Source: Mycogone perniciosa | Lineage: Eukaryota; Ascomycota; Sordariomycetes; Hypocreales; Hypocreaceae | NCBI GenBank assembly: GCA_025331125.1 | Contig: JAOALB010000174.1 | Location: forward strand, 1-64,000 | Length of the DNA stretch: 64,000 nucleotides | Reading direction: 5' to 3' | Part shown: positions 10,749 to 24,372 of the stretch, piece by piece | Numbering within the stretch: the first letter of the stretch is position 1 | Layout: each line of letters starts with the position of its first letter | Position numbers and translations under genes: made by a program | The notes under the pieces: model-generated | What the model saw: only the letters and a program-made list of their open reading frames with translations | Databases searched by the model: none | What the model was told of the DNA's origin: nothing

Positions 10749-10838
10749 TGTGACGAACCGTCATACCGTCATGCCAACAGGCAAAAGAATAGGCTAATAA
10801 TCGCATTTGTAGCAATTATCATGACGGTACCAACTGTA
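10749..10838 (+). repeat. Dispersed 90-bp repeat, second copy at 39576
   Basis: The block runs from tgacgaaccgtcat through ccaacaggc and aataatcgc to the caactg near 10838. It aligns along its length with 39576-39662, with mostly C/T and G/A differences. The beginning with TG and the neighbouring TATA-like tatataagg suggest a solo or broken LTR. No matching end was identified. Confidence 0.55.
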
Positions 10839-11033
10839 TATAAGGGAAACGTGCTCGGAACGTGACAATAATAGGCGTTTAATAAAATACTAAAATAAAG
10901 AGCAGAGAATATAGTATCTTTTAACTATATTAAAGCTAAACTACTGCACTTTTACTATATAAAAGGCCAAATATATAAAAAAGGTATTATAATAAAGGGA
11001 AAACTAGTTTAGCTTAAAAAGGATATTTAATAG

Positions 11034-11666
11034 TTAAAGGTTTACTTTAATTTAAAGCTTTCTTTTAAGAAATATATAGAAACGCTTATAGGCAAAATAT
11101 ATAAATACGAGGACAAGCTGGACTTGGCTGACGATGAGGAGACGGTATGGGGGCTAGGGTTACGGCGAGTTATGGAGCTCAACTTCCACATTATCCAGCC
11201 ACTATTCCGCGCGTTGCTGATGATTATCTCCCCCAAAAACAACTACTACGAGGACTCAAAGACTGTTGGCGGGCTTTCCGTTTTCTTGGTCCGCACAGGC
11301 GTGGAAGACTGTCTCAGTGCGCCCATTACGTTTGAACCTATCGCGGATAAGATTGGTGGCTATGCGGGGGACATCAGAAACGCCGTCAAAACGACACTTG
11401 AGACAGCTGTTGATTTCGTGATGAATTTGGAAGCCCGGGAAGCTGAAGTGTTCGGTCTTCAGGCTCAACCAGTTGCTGCCGGAAAAGTGGATAAGAGGAA
11501 AGCGAGGTGGTGGAAAGAGAAATGCGGGAGTGAGCTGCTAACTTCGCCTAGCTCTCAGTTTGTAGATACTGAGAAATATCCAGAGTGGTCGGGGCATGGT
11601 GAGAGACATGACTCTTGGATTATGGCTGAACAGGAGCGTAGGGCATTTCTATTGGAGGCCTCATAG
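11034..11666 (+). CDS. C-terminal fragment of an unidentified protein
   Basis: The frame is open from 11034 to the TAG at 11664-11666, but coding-like composition begins only around 11105. The first 70 bp are AT-rich repeat-like DNA, so the 5' part seems to have been lost or replaced. The protein part has a hydrophobic helix (FHIIQPLFRALLMII near the start), an alpha-helical middle (DIRNAVKTTLETAVDFVM), and a charged C-terminus with WWKEKCG and GHGERHDSW. There are no internal stops over about 185 codons. I do not recognise the family. The retrotransposon complex starts 250 bp downstream. Confidence 0.45.
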   Translation, partial: LKVYFNLKLSFKKYIETLIGKIYKYEDKLDLADDEETVWGLGLRRVMELNFHIIQPLFRALLMIISPKNNYYEDSKTVGGLSVFLVRTGVEDCLSAPITFEPIADKIGGYAGDIRNAVKTTLETAVDFVMNLEAREAEVFGLQAQPVAAGKVDKRKARWWKEKCGSELLTSPSSQFVDTEKYPEWSGHGERHDSWIMAEQERRAFLLEAS

Positions 11667-11917
11667 GCTGCTGGCGAGTTCTATTGAGTCTTTTTCACAA
11701 CCACGTACTGGGGGGGTTTGGTGAAGAACAATGAGCTGCAGTCCGGGCATGTGATAGACAAGTGGAGGCCTGTCAACAGGCTATAAAGGAAGCTTGATGA
11801 TATGCAGCTGGACGCCGATCAATTGAATATATACAGCTCATCAACGGTGTCCTCAATTTAAAGCGATAATCCCTCTCCCTCTCTTTCTCATGAAAAAATA
11901 CTTCAGACACTGGAAAG

Positions 11918-12304
11918 TGTCACGGCCCGACCATTATAAGAACGTGACATAGTACGTACCCGGAGGAACCTCGGATGGACGAACCAATCAGCATTGGATC
12001 ACTTAGGTTACTACGGACTATAAAGTGATCCCAGTAAGCTAACGGAAAGACTCATTATAGATTACTAGGAAGATAAATGTAATCTAAAGTGATTTATAAT
12101 TATTCCTTTTATATATAAGATTAAATAAATTATAATTATTTAATATAGTTACTTAAATAGTTATTAATAATTATATTTACTAGAACTGCCTGTTTTATAA
12201 AATTGTAATTATATTACCCTGTTTAGTATTTATTTTTAACCTTTCTGTTAATATAAACCTATAAACCTCGGTTTAACTGTTAAAAATTAACCTGGATTGT
12301 TATA
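11918..12304 (+). repeat. 5' LTR of element A
   Basis: 387 bp, preceded by the target-site copy gaaag. It pairs with 34671-35058. The U3 half differs from those of elements B and C, but the last 180 bp or so (from the ctgttttat block to ggattgt) are shared by all. Confidence 0.92.
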
Positions 12305-15300
12305 TATTAACGACTTTTATTTAAAAGGCTACTAAGAATTTTAAGTAATACTATAAGTATATCCGCTGCAGTATTCTCTTTTAATACTTTACCTTTTATT
12401 TTACCCTTTTATTAAAGGAAGGATAATAATAGAGATAATAATATAAATAAAAGTAAAGATAAAGATAAAGTCAATAAAATAGAATAACTATATATTTATA
12501 TAGAGGAAGCCTTTTAATATATAAAAGCTAACTGTATAAAATAAAAGTAACGCTATTAGTATTTAATTGCTGAGAATATTAAGCTTAACTAAATAATTCA
12601 CTAATAATAAATAACTATTATAAATTTATAGAATTAGGCTTTACCTACTTTAAATTTTACACTAAACTATAAAGGGAACCGACTTTTAAAGGACTTAAAA
12701 GAGTCGCTTAAAATAGAGCCCTTTAAACCTTTTAATAGAAATACTATAGTACTTTAAGTGTTTTTTACTTAATTATATAATTATTTTACCTACTTTTTAA
12801 CTAGCTTTAATATAAAGACTAGTAAAGTCTTTTTAACTGTTAAATAACTTAGAGGAAATGCTTTAAAGTAGTTTAAATTTACTTAAAGGGATTTCTTTAA
12901 TAATAAAAGTAAAGCTAATAAATAAGTATAGCTTATATTCGCTAGCTATAATTAATTTAAAAAAGAATTAAAGAATATTTTTAATAATATTAGTAAAAAA
13001 TATACAATAAAAAATAAATTTATAAACTTAATTTAAAAAAGAAAATACTTTAACTATACTATATACTTTAAAAACTATACTTTTAAAGTTAAATAAAGAA
13101 ATTTTACTGTTATTAAATACTTTTATAATAAACTTAAACTAGAAATTAAAAGGGAAGCTTATAAGTTCTCTTGCAATAAAGGTATTATTAAATTTATTAA
13201 AAAATATATAAATACAGACAATTTACTTTATAAACTTTATTTAAATATAAAAAAAGGATAATAATAATTTAAATAAGTTTATAAATATTAAAAATATATA
13301 AATTAAAGCAAAAAGCAATAAGAATATACTACTAGGTTTAATAATAAAAGATTTAGTTAAATAAATTTAAATACTATTTAAAAGGGAAAAGTAAAGGTTA
13401 TGTACTATAACTGTAATAAATTAAAATATATTTTAAAGGACTATAAAGCTTTATAAAAGCTAAAAATTAATAAACTTTAAAAGCTTGCGCTAAAACTTAA
13501 ATAAAAGGTTAATATAGTTTTAAAAGCTACCGATTATATATTATTTAACTAAACTATATACTATAATAATAGCTGCTTTATTTATAAATCTAATAAAGAT
13601 AAAAGCAGATAATACCTAAAATAACCTAGAAAAATATCTATAATAAATTAAAAGGGATACCAGTTAAGACCTAAATCTTTAATTTTTAAAAATATACTTA
13701 AAAAAAATAAAGCAAATAAGTATTTACTATACTTAAATAGTTTAATAAAATAAAACCTAGACTTTAATAATATAAAGTTAAATAAAAATAACAGTATTTT
13801 AAATAAATAAATAATTGCTGTAATCGACTATTAATATTTTAATTAAATTACTATAAGCTATAAAGGATAGATTAATAACAGTAACTTGAATAATAAAGAT
13901 AAAAATAACCCTTTATAATATAAACTATTACTATATAGTACTATACCTTTAAAACTAGAAAATATACTATTAATATACAGTAACTTTAAAAATAACTTAA
14001 ATAAATATTACCTTTATAGTCGAAAGAATTAATATAAGTATATAACTAAATAGGATATATTTACGCCTATATAAGCAGCTTTATATACAAAATAAAACTA
14101 GTAATAAAATAGCTATTAAAGTTATCTTAACTGCTTTAGCTATATAAACGGAACCTATATATACTTATAAATAAAAAGACTATACTGTAAATAACCTTAT
14201 TTATAAAGAGTATTATACTATATTTTAAGTTATTTATATTATATATAGGTATATAGTATATCTTTAAAAAAAACTAAAATATAATACATTTCCGATTAAA
14301 ATCCTATTTTACTTTATAAAATAGGTATAAGATTATAATACTTTTAAAAAATAAATTATAACTATATAGTATTAAAACTTTAAAATTATTATTATTAACT
14401 TAAATACTAAAACCTTAAAGGAATATCGTTAGCTATAAAGATTTAAAGAATATAAGTTTAAAAGATATTATATTTACTGCTAAAAGAAATTAATAAAATA
14501 GCACTTCCATTATAATAAAAGGTTTAAATGTAATCGATAATACTACTTAAAGTGCAATAGCTTAAAGTATATTATATATAAATAAAATAAATTGAAGGAT
14601 TAATATATATAATAAACTAATAATATTTTATATTTATTACTAGACTATATATACTGTTAAAAGGATAAATATATTCCCTATTTATAAAAAAAACTCTAAG
14701 AATAGCAAATATAAAAGTATATAGGGTATAAACCTACCTTAAAGGATAAAGAGATTAGTGAAATTATAAAAGAGCTATATAGAAATTACTTTAATTTTAT
14801 TATTTATAAAGGAACTGCCTATAATAGGAAAAGGTAGTATTTACTTGAAGGAACTTTAATTAACTGTAAAATTTATATAAAAAAAGAAAAATTAAAAAGT
14901 AATTAATATTACTTATAGAAGGGCTATAAAGTAATAATTAATAAGTTATATCTCTTAAAATATTAAATAATAAAGGTAATAATAAAGATTTATTATATTT
15001 TAAATTACAGATAATAGTTAAGGTATATCAGCTATATATATTAATAGATAGCAGAGCAATAAGCAATTTTATTATATTTATAACTGTAAATTACTTACAG
15101 TTACTTTAAAAAGAAAAAACTAAACTATATTAACTTCATTAAACAGAAAAAGGAGCTTTTATATATAATAATAGATAAGTTAAGTAAAAGACTGATTATT
15201 TTAAGCTTAAAATCGCTAAATATAAAAAAGTAGGTTTTTATAATATAATAAATATTAATAGGTATAATATTATTTTTAGTTATTTTGAGTTAAAATATAA

Positions 15301-18300
15301 TAACCTTAATATTAACTAGGAGAAAGACTAGTTTTATTAGCGTAATAGTAAAGCTTTTTTAGCGATTAAAACTATTAAAAAGGCTTTAGCTGCAGGGCAA
15401 AAATCCTATATAAAACCCTTAAATATATTAAAGAAAGGAATTAAAAAAGTTACCTTTAATTTAATTATAGAAGTAATTTACTTAGAAATAAGATTTAAGT
15501 AAAGTAAAGGGAAAGATAAATAAATTTAAAGAAGAATTGCCTTTTTATAGAAAGTATTTAATAATATTAATAAATAACTTAAAATAAAAAGCCTTAAAAT
15601 AGCAGGATTACTAAAATAGCTATATAATATCCTTAAAAAATACTAGAAGTATAATAAATTATTTAAAGAAACATTTAATATAAAGCTACTGGAATATAGT
15701 TAATAGGATTATATAATTAAGCTTAAAGATAATACTAGTATTACCTTTTATAAGATTTATAACTTAAATAAGAAAAAGCTTAAAAGCCTATATAATTATT
15801 TAGATAATATATTAATTAAAGGGTATATTTAACCTTTTTTATTAAAAGTAGACTGTCTTATTATATTTATATTAAAGAAAAGAGGTAAATTATAGTTAAT
15901 TATAGACTACTAACAGCTTAATAAAGCTACTATTAATAATAAAACTCTATTACTATTAATTATAAAATTATAGGATAAACTATATAAATAAAAAGTAGTT
16001 TATAGCGCTAAATCTTAAAGGCGCTTATAACTTTATCTAAATTAAAGAAAGATATAAATAGATAACTGCCTTTTAAATTAAATATAGCTTATTTAAATAT
16101 TTAATTATACCTTTTAATTTTATTAACGCCTTTATAATATTCTAAAAAATAATTAATAATATATTAAACGAGTACTTTAATATCTTTATAGTTATTTACT
16201 TAAATAATATTTTAATTTTTTCAGATACTTTTAAAGAATATCAAGTATATATCTATAACGTATTAGAGATATTATAAAATGCTAAATTATTTATAAAATT
16301 AAAGAAATGCAAATTTTATATATAGAAAGTTACCTTTTTAAAGTATATTATTACCTTTAAAGAAATTTATATAAATCTATTAAAAGTATAAGCAGTAAAA
16401 GACTAGCCTATACCTATAATAGTTAAAGAAGTCTAAAGCTTGTTAAAACTCGCTAATTATTATTAATAATTTATTAAAGGCTATAAAAGTATTATATAAA
16501 CTCTCTATAAATTTACTAAAAAAGATTAAATGTTTTTATAAGTATTAAATATATAGGAAGCCTTTAATAAGCTTAAGCAGCTTATTTTAGAAAAACTTAT
16601 ATTTATTATATTTAATTTATTTAAAGAAATAAAAGTTAAAATAAACGCTTTTAACTTTATTATAAAAGTTTAATTTAACTAAAAGGATAAAAATAGCAAG
16701 CTATACCTTATTGCCTTTTATTTTGAGTATTATATAGCGTAAAACTAAATTACCTGATATATAATAAGGAATTCCTCGCTATTAGTTTTATATTTAAAGA
16801 ATAGTAATACTACCTATTAAAAGGAATATATAAAGTTAAAGTATATATTAACTATAAAAATATTATATACTTTGCGATAATTTAATAACTCTTTAGAAAA
16901 TAGATCCGCTATATAAAATACTTTTTAGAATTTAACTATATCTTAATCTATTAAAAAAGATTTAAAAATAAATAAATAGATGCATTTAATAAATAAGCTG
17001 ACTATAATTAAGGAAAGATTAAGTATACTAAGCAGATCTTAAAATAAACCCTTAAAGGATACTATTAATAAATAGCGCTTTAAGCTATATATAATGTATT
17101 TAGCGATAATACTATACTTTAATGCATTAAAGAGTATTACGCTACCTGGGATAGTAATAGATTTTTAAAAGATATAATATTTAATAATAAAAGAACTTAA
17201 TAATAAAATAGATAAAGATTTAAATTTTAGATAAATTTTAGAAAAATGTAGTTATAAAAGTGTATTAATACCTAGTATATAGATATAAAGGTATTTGTAA
17301 GACCTGCAAATAAGTTTAAAGGTATTTAAAGTTTTAAGGGCTTAAGAAAGTTATATAAGATATTATTTCTTCCTGTATAATATATAAAATAGTTAAAACC
17401 TTAAAATATAAACTATATAGTAAGCTTTAACCTTTACTAATACTAAAACAACGATAGGAATTAACTTTATTAAACTTTATTATTAAACTATTATTATTTA
17501 TTAAATTAAAATTAAAAATTAAATATAATAGTATTTTAATAATTATAGACCGATTTATTAAATACTTTTATTTCCTTTTATATAAAGAAGTAATAAATAT
17601 AGAAATATTAGCTTATATATTTTTATAATTTATTACAGCTAATTATATAATTCTAGCTAAGATTATTTTTAATTAAAGGTTAAGTTTTACATTTAAATTC
17701 TAGTAAATATTTATAAACTAGTTAAGTATAAATTATAAGCTTAATATTATATATTACTTATAGCTAAACGGATAGACAGAATATATTAACTAGGTTATTA
17801 AAGCTTATTTAAAAGGTTATATTAACTTTAATTAAGACAATTAAATAAAAAAGCTATTAATTATATAAATGTTTTATAATAGTAATATTTTAAAGTTAAC
17901 TAGATTTAGCTTTATATACATTAACTATAGCTTTATACTAAATATATATAAAGCATTAAGGAAAGGCCTATATATTAATAAAGTATAAATTAAAGCTGAA
18001 AATATAAAGCAGTTATATAAAGAAATGCAGGTATACCTTTACTTTATATAAAAAAGAATAAAAAAGTATACTGATAAATATAGATTAAAGGGACTAATCT
18101 TTAAAGAGGGAGATATACTTTACCTATACTGTTATTTACTAAAAAAGAAGACTGTAAATATTAAAATAATGCAATTAAGAAATAAATTAAATTTTAAAAA
18201 ACTTAAACTTTACCTAATTAAAAAAGTTATTTTAAAAGTTATTTATAAACTTATATTATTAAATAGCATTTAAATTTACCTAATATTTTATATTTTATTA

Positions 18301-18502
18301 TTTAAAAAAGTATTATAATATAAATTAAAAAAAATTAATTATAGACTTAATTAAGGTTTTATTAGTTAAAGAAGAATATAAAGTTAAAGAAATTAAAGCT
18401 ATAAAAATAGAAAATAATAAATAATAGTATTTAGTAAAATGGAAGAATTATAGAGAAGAATATAACTCCTGGGAATTTAAGGAATACTTTAAGTACTTTT
18501 AA
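12305..18502 (+). pseudogene. Element A gag-pol remains
   Basis: No frame longer than 60 codons survives, yet translated blocks align with gypsy polyproteins. The protease core reads LIDSRAISNFI at about 15035. The RT block with LNKATI follows near 15920. The RT catalytic box near 16195 reads Y-L-N-N instead of Y-x-D-D. The integrase core begins IIIDRFIKYFYF near 17540. A chromodomain-like YLVKWKNYREEYNSWE lies near 18430-18480. The D-to-N changes and the many TAA/TAG codons fit G-to-A and C-to-T changes from RIP. The element cannot move by itself. Confidence 0.85.
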
Positions 18503-18675
18503 ATGATTCTATAACAATTCCACCGAAATCTTGGCTTGCTAATAATAGATTAAGCAGCCTAAAAGCAGTCTAATTAATTATATCGACAGCCTTAAAAGAA
18601 TATACATTAATAGCAGCTTCTACTTTATAATATTCTGCCTCGCTTAATTTATTTGAAGATTTAAGACTATAATAA
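18503..18675 (-). pseudogene. Element A antisense accessory gene, RIP-decayed 3' part
   Basis: Read on the minus strand, this segment aligns with the 3' half of the frame preserved in element C (24103-24345). It reads YYKVEAAINVY, then N*TAFRLLNLLLAS, where C has CCKVEAAIDMY and NWTAFRPLNPLLAS. The Cys-to-Tyr and Trp-to-stop changes are typical RIP outcomes. The rest of the gene should lie between here and the 3' LTR; element B landed inside it at 19085. Confidence 0.6.
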
Positions 18676-19084
18676 ATTATTTTATAACTATAAGATATTA
18701 TAGACTAATACTATTATCTTAAACGCGCTAACTTTATAAGGGCTTTATTTACCTTTTATTAAATATGAAGTAAATAAGCTTTAGTCTCTTTTTCTTCTCA
18801 CTTTATCTTTTACTTCTTGAAAATTATATATTACACTATACTATAAATTAAAAAAAAGCAATAAACTTAATAAAAAATAAGCTTACAGAAAATATAATAT
18901 TGGAATTATTATATAAATAACCTTACTATATATACTCACTATAATATAAATTATCTATAATTATTTTATAAGAAAGATTATAACTATAATAGAATAAATA
19001 AAATATAATAAAATTATTAGTAGCTTTAATTAACGAAAAAAGAGCTAGGCGCTATTTAGTTTTATAAAAATAAGATTTCGCTAC

Positions 19085-19470
19085 TGTTACGACCCGACCA
19101 TATCAAAGACCTAGTTACAGGATTACGGCAGAACATCGGAACCTTTAACCAATCACTAATAGATCGTAGCTATAAGCATAATCCTATAAAAGGGATTACT
19201 ATACAAAACCGTAATCCTAGATTAACAGGATTACTATAATCTAAACAATTTAAGTATATTTACTATATATCTTTTTTATATATAAGATTAGATAAGTTAT
19301 AATTATTTAGTATAGTTACTTAAATAGTTATTAATAATTATATTTACTAAAACTGCCTGTTTTATAGAATTATAACTATATTACCCTACTTACTATTTAT
19401 CTTTAACCTCCTTATTAATATAAGCTATAAACTTTAGTTTAACTGTTAAGAATTAACCTGGATCGTTATA
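19085..19470 (+). repeat. 5' LTR of element B
   Basis: 386 bp starting tgttacgacccgacc and ending ggatcgttata, preceded by gctac. The first 200 bp are unlike A or C; the rest matches their U5 part. Confidence 0.92.
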
Positions 19471-22400
19471 TATTAACGACTTTTATTTAAAAGGCTACTA
19501 AAAATCCTAAATAATACTATAAGTATATCCGCTGCAGTATCCTCTTTTAATAATCCTAATACTTTACCCTTTATTTTACCTCTTCGCTAAAGGCAGGATA
19601 ATAATAGAGATAATAATATAAATAAAAGTAAAAATAAAGATAAAGTTAATAAAATAAAATAACTATATATTTATATAAAGGAAGCCTTTTAGCGTATAAA
19701 AGTTAATTATATAAAATAAGAATAATGCTATTAATATTTAATTGCTGAAAACGCTAGACTTTAATAAATAATTTACTAACAGTAAGCCACTATTATAAAC
19801 TTATAGAATTAAGCCCCACCTGCTTTAAACCTTATACTAAATTATAAAGGGAACTGACCTTTAAAGGACTTAAAAGAGTTACTTAAAATGCAACCCTTTA
19901 AGCCCTTTAATAAAAGTACTATAGTACTTTAACCATTTTTTACTTAACTATACAATTATTTTACCTACTTTTTAACCAGCTTTAATATAAAGATTAATAA
20001 AGTCCTTCTAACTGCTAGATAATTTAAAGGAAATGCCTTAAAGTAGTTTAAATTTATTTAAAGGGATTTTTTTAATAATAAAAGTAAAGCCGATAAGTAA
20101 ATATAGTTTATATTCGCTAACTATAATCGATTTAAAGAAAAGTTAAAGAATATCTTTAATAATATTAATAAAAAATGCATTATGAAAAATAAATTTATAA
20201 ACTCAATCTAAAAACGAAAATACTTTAACTATACTATATACTTTAAAAACTATACTTTTAAAGTTAAATAAAGAAACTTTACTTTTATTAAATAGTTTTA
20301 TAATAAATTTAAACTAAAAGTTAAAAAGGAAATTTATAAATTCTTTTATAATAAAAGTATTATTAAATTTATTAAAAAAGATATAAATATAAATAATTTA
20401 CTTTATAAACTTTATTTAAATATAAAAAAGATAACAGTAATTTAAATAAATTTATAAGTATTAAAGATATATAAATTAAGGTAAAAAGCAATAAGAATAT
20501 ATTACTAGCTTTAATAATAAAAGATTTAATTAAATAAATTTAAATGCTATATAAAAAGGAAAAGTAAAGGTTATCTATTATAACTGTAATAAACCAGGAT
20601 ATATTTTAAAAGACTATAAAGCTTTATAAAAGCTAAAAACTAATAAACCTTAAAAGCCTATACTAAAACTTAAATAAAAAGTTAATATAATTTTAAAAGC
20701 TATTAATTATATATTATTTAACTAGACTATATACTATAATAATAACTGCTTTATTTATAAATCTAATAAAAGTAAAAGCAGATAATACCTAAAATAACCT
20801 AGAAAAATATTTATAATAAATTAAAAGGGATATTAATTAAAACCTAAATCCTTTACTTTTAAAGATATTTTTAAAAAAATTAAAATAAATAAATATTTAC
20901 TATACTTAAATAATTTAATAGAATAAAACCTAGACTTTAGCTATATAGAGTTAAATAAAGATAATAATATTTTAAATAAATAAATAGTTACTGTAATCAA
21001 TTACTGATATTTTAATTAAATAACTATAAATAATAAAGGATAAACTAGTAGCAGTAACTTTAATCATAAAGATAAAAATAACCCTTTATAATATAGACTG
21101 TCGCTATATAGTGCTATACTTTTAAAACTAGAAAATATACTATTTATAAACAGTAACCTTAAAGGTAAACTAAATAAATATTACCTAAACTTAATTAAAA
21201 AAGTTACTATAAATATACAGTAAAATAAAATAAACCTATGCCTATATAAACAGCTTTATATATAAAATAGAGTTAATAATAAAATAGCTATTAAAGCTAT
21301 TTTAATTACTTTAACTATATATAAAAAACCTATATATTTCTATATATAAAGAGACTATACTGTAAATAACCTTATTTATAAAGAGCATTATACTATATTT
21401 TAAGTTATTTATATTATATATAAATATATAGTATACTTTTATAAAAAAGTAAAATATAATATATTTCTAATTAAAATCCTATTTTAACTTATAGAATAGG
21501 TATAAGATTATAATACTTTCGAAAAATAGATTATAACTATATAGTATTAAGACTTTAAAATTATTATTATTAAACTAAATATTAAAACTTTAAAGGAATA
21601 TTATTAGCTATAAAGACTTAAAGAATATAAGTTTAAAAGATATTATATTTACTGCTAAAAGAAATTAATAAAATAATATTTCTACTATAATAAAAGGTTT
21701 AAGTATAATTAATAATATTATTTAAAGTGTAATAATTTAAAGTATATTATATATAAATAAAATAAATTAAAGGATTAGTATATTTAATAAGCCAATAATA
21801 CTTTATATTTATTATTAAACTATATATATTACTAGAAAGATAAATATATTATTTATTTATAGGAAAGACTTTAAAAGTAGCAAATATAAAAGTATATAAA
21901 GTATAAACCTACTTTAAAAGATAAAGTGATTAATTAGATTATAAAGGAGCTGCATTAAAATAAGTTTAACTTTATTATTTATAAAGGAATTGCTTATAAT
22001 AAAAGAAGGTAGCATTTACTTTAAAGAACCCCGATTAATTGCAAAATCTATATAAAAAGAAAAAAATTAAAAAATAATTAATATTACCTATAAAAAGGCT
22101 ATAAAGTAATAATTAATAAATGATATCTTTTAAAATCTTAAATAATAAAAGTCATAATAAAGATTTACTATATTTTAAATTAAAGATAATAGTTAAAGGA
22201 TATTAGCTATATATATTAATAGATAGCAGAGTAATAGGTAATTTTATTGCATTTATAACTATAAATCGCTTATAGTTACTTTAAAAAGAGAAAACTGAAC
22301 TATATTAACTTTATTAAGTAAAAGGAGGAGCCTTTATATATAATAATAAATAAATTAAATAAAAGACTAATTATTTTAAACTTAAAATTACTAAATATAA

Positions 22401-23252
22401 AAAAGTAGTTTTTTATAATATAGTAAATATTAATAAATATAATATTATTTTCGGTTATCTTTAATTAAAATATAATAACCTTAATATTAATTAAAAGAAA
22501 TACTAGCTTTATTAGTATAATAGTAAAGCTTCTTTAGTGATTAAAACTATTAAAAAGGCTTTAGCTGCAGGGCAGAAATTTTATATAAAACCTTTAAGTA
22601 TATTAAAGAAAGGAACTAAGAAAGTTACCTTTAATTTAATTACAGAAATAGTTTATTTAAAAATAAAATTTAAGTAAAGTAAAGGAAAAAATAAATAAAT
22701 TTAAAAAATAATTACCTTTTTATAAAAAGTATTTAATAATATTAATAAAATATTTAAAATAAAAAGCTTTAAAATAGCAGTATTACTAAAACAACTGCAG
22801 AATATCCTTAAAGAATATTAAAAGTATAATAAACTATATAAAGAAACACTTAATATAAAGCTACTAGAATACAGTTAATAGGACTATATAATTAAGCTTA
22901 AAGATAATATAAGCACTACCTTCTATAAAATTTATAACCTAAATAAAAAAAAGCATAAAAGCCTATATAATTATTTAAATAATATATTAGCTAAAGGATA
23001 TATTTAACCTTTTTTATTAAAAGCAGGCTATTTTATTATATTTATATTAAAGAAAGGAGGTAAACTATAATTAATTATAGATTACTGACAGCTTAATAAA
23101 ACTACTATTAAAAATAAAACTCTACTACTATTATTTTTAGAATTATAAGATAGACTATATAGGAAGAAATAGTTTATAGCGCTAAATCTTAAAGGCGCTT
23201 ATAACTTTATTTAAATTAAGGAAAGATATAAATAAATAACCGCGTTTTAAAC
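19471..23252 (+). pseudogene. Element B gag-pol remains, 5' part up to the RT
   Basis: Stop-riddled gag region, then a protease core (LIDSRVIGNFI near 22215) and the first half of the RT (LIIDY near 23070, ALNLKGAYNFI near 23180), all cut by element C at 23252. The frame continues after 30984. Confidence 0.85.
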
Positions 23253-23653
23253 TGTAATAATCCGGGTTAATTCTTAATAGTTAAACCAAGGTTTGCAGGG
23301 TTTATATTAATAGAGAGGTCAGGGATAAATACTAAGCAGGGTAATATAGTTATGATTCTATAAAACAGGTAGTTCTAGTAAATGCAATTATTAACGACTA
23401 TTTAAGTAATTATACTAAATAATTGTAATTTATCTAGTCTTATATATAAAAAAGATATATAGTAAATATACTTGGATTGCATATAGATTACGGTTATGTT
23501 AGATTACCTTGGCTTATATTCCGTAATCCCAGTAATCTGTAGTTTACAGTAATTTAAGTAATCTTTCCTAATTAAACGGTTATTCTATCATTCTTCCGGG
23601 GTATATACTGCTTTAGACCCTTTATACGGCTATAAAAGGGTTGGGTCGTAATA
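23253..23653 (-). repeat. 3' LTR of element C
   Basis: 401 bp between taaac and the polypurine tract complement. Read on the minus strand it starts tattacgacccaaccctttt and ends attattaca. Confidence 0.92.
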
Positions 23654-23759
23654 CGATATCCCCCTCCCAGTAGTCTTATCCCTAAAACCTTACCTATCCT
23701 ATATAAATACTATACCTCCCTTTATAAATATAACGTTCTTTTTCTTTTCCTTTTTTTAT

Positions 23760-24345
23760 ATATGCGGTACTAATAATATAAGTTATATTAAAAAGACTTA
23801 TTCTTTAAAGACCCTTTAGCATTTAGCCTTTGCGTCTTTTATTAAAGAATTAGGTTTTAAAACTATACTTTATTTATATTGTCGCTCCTGTAGTTATATT
23901 TATAAGATAATAGACAGGGTATCTCGATATTAAGAGTATATTTAATAGGGGCGCTTTTATAATGGTTTTAAGGTACTGGTAAGTACCTGTAAGTGTTTTT
24001 GTCTTTTTTATTATCTTTTTTCCTTTTTTAACTTATTTAGTGTTTTAGATTACTTTAAAGTATAAACGACTAAAGGTGCAGGAATAAAAGGCAGAGCTTA
24101 AGTTGGCAGAATTGCATCGCAAATCTTCCGAGGCTCTAGCGCAACTAACTCGCCTTTATACCCAGCGCAAGGCATTAGTAATTAAAGGGGCGAAGATAGT
24201 GAATCTTAAGTTAAGAAGTATAGATAAGCTGGATAAGGCTGAATGTTGTAAAGTAGAGGCTGCTATTGATATGTATTTTTTTAGGGCTGCCAATGTAATT
24301 AACTGGACCGCTTTCAGGCCGCTTAATCCGTTATTAGCAAGCTAA
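23760..24345 (+). pseudogene. Element C antisense accessory gene (Cys-rich N-part plus coiled coil), partly open
   Basis: The 80 codons at 24103-24345 are fully open and not AT-biased, in sharp contrast to the rest of the element. They encode a charged helix (SSEALAQLTRLYTQRKALV), a basic GAKIVNLKLRSIDKL block and a C-terminus NWTAFRPLNPLLAS. Upstream, 23790-23960 reads YCRSC and later SRY*EYI*RGRFYNG. That matches, with RIP-type Cys-to-Tyr changes, the pattern C..C.....SRC.EC..RGR.C.G of a fungal Cys-rich domain. A donor-like gtaagtacctg follows at about 23978, suggesting an intron before the helix. The gene runs opposite to the element and sits between pol and the 3' LTR. From memory, such zinc-binding/coiled-coil frames recur in fungal genomes; the link to gypsy elements is read here. 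Confidence 0.6.
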
Positions 24346-24372
24346 GATTTCGGTGGAATTGTTACAGAGTCG

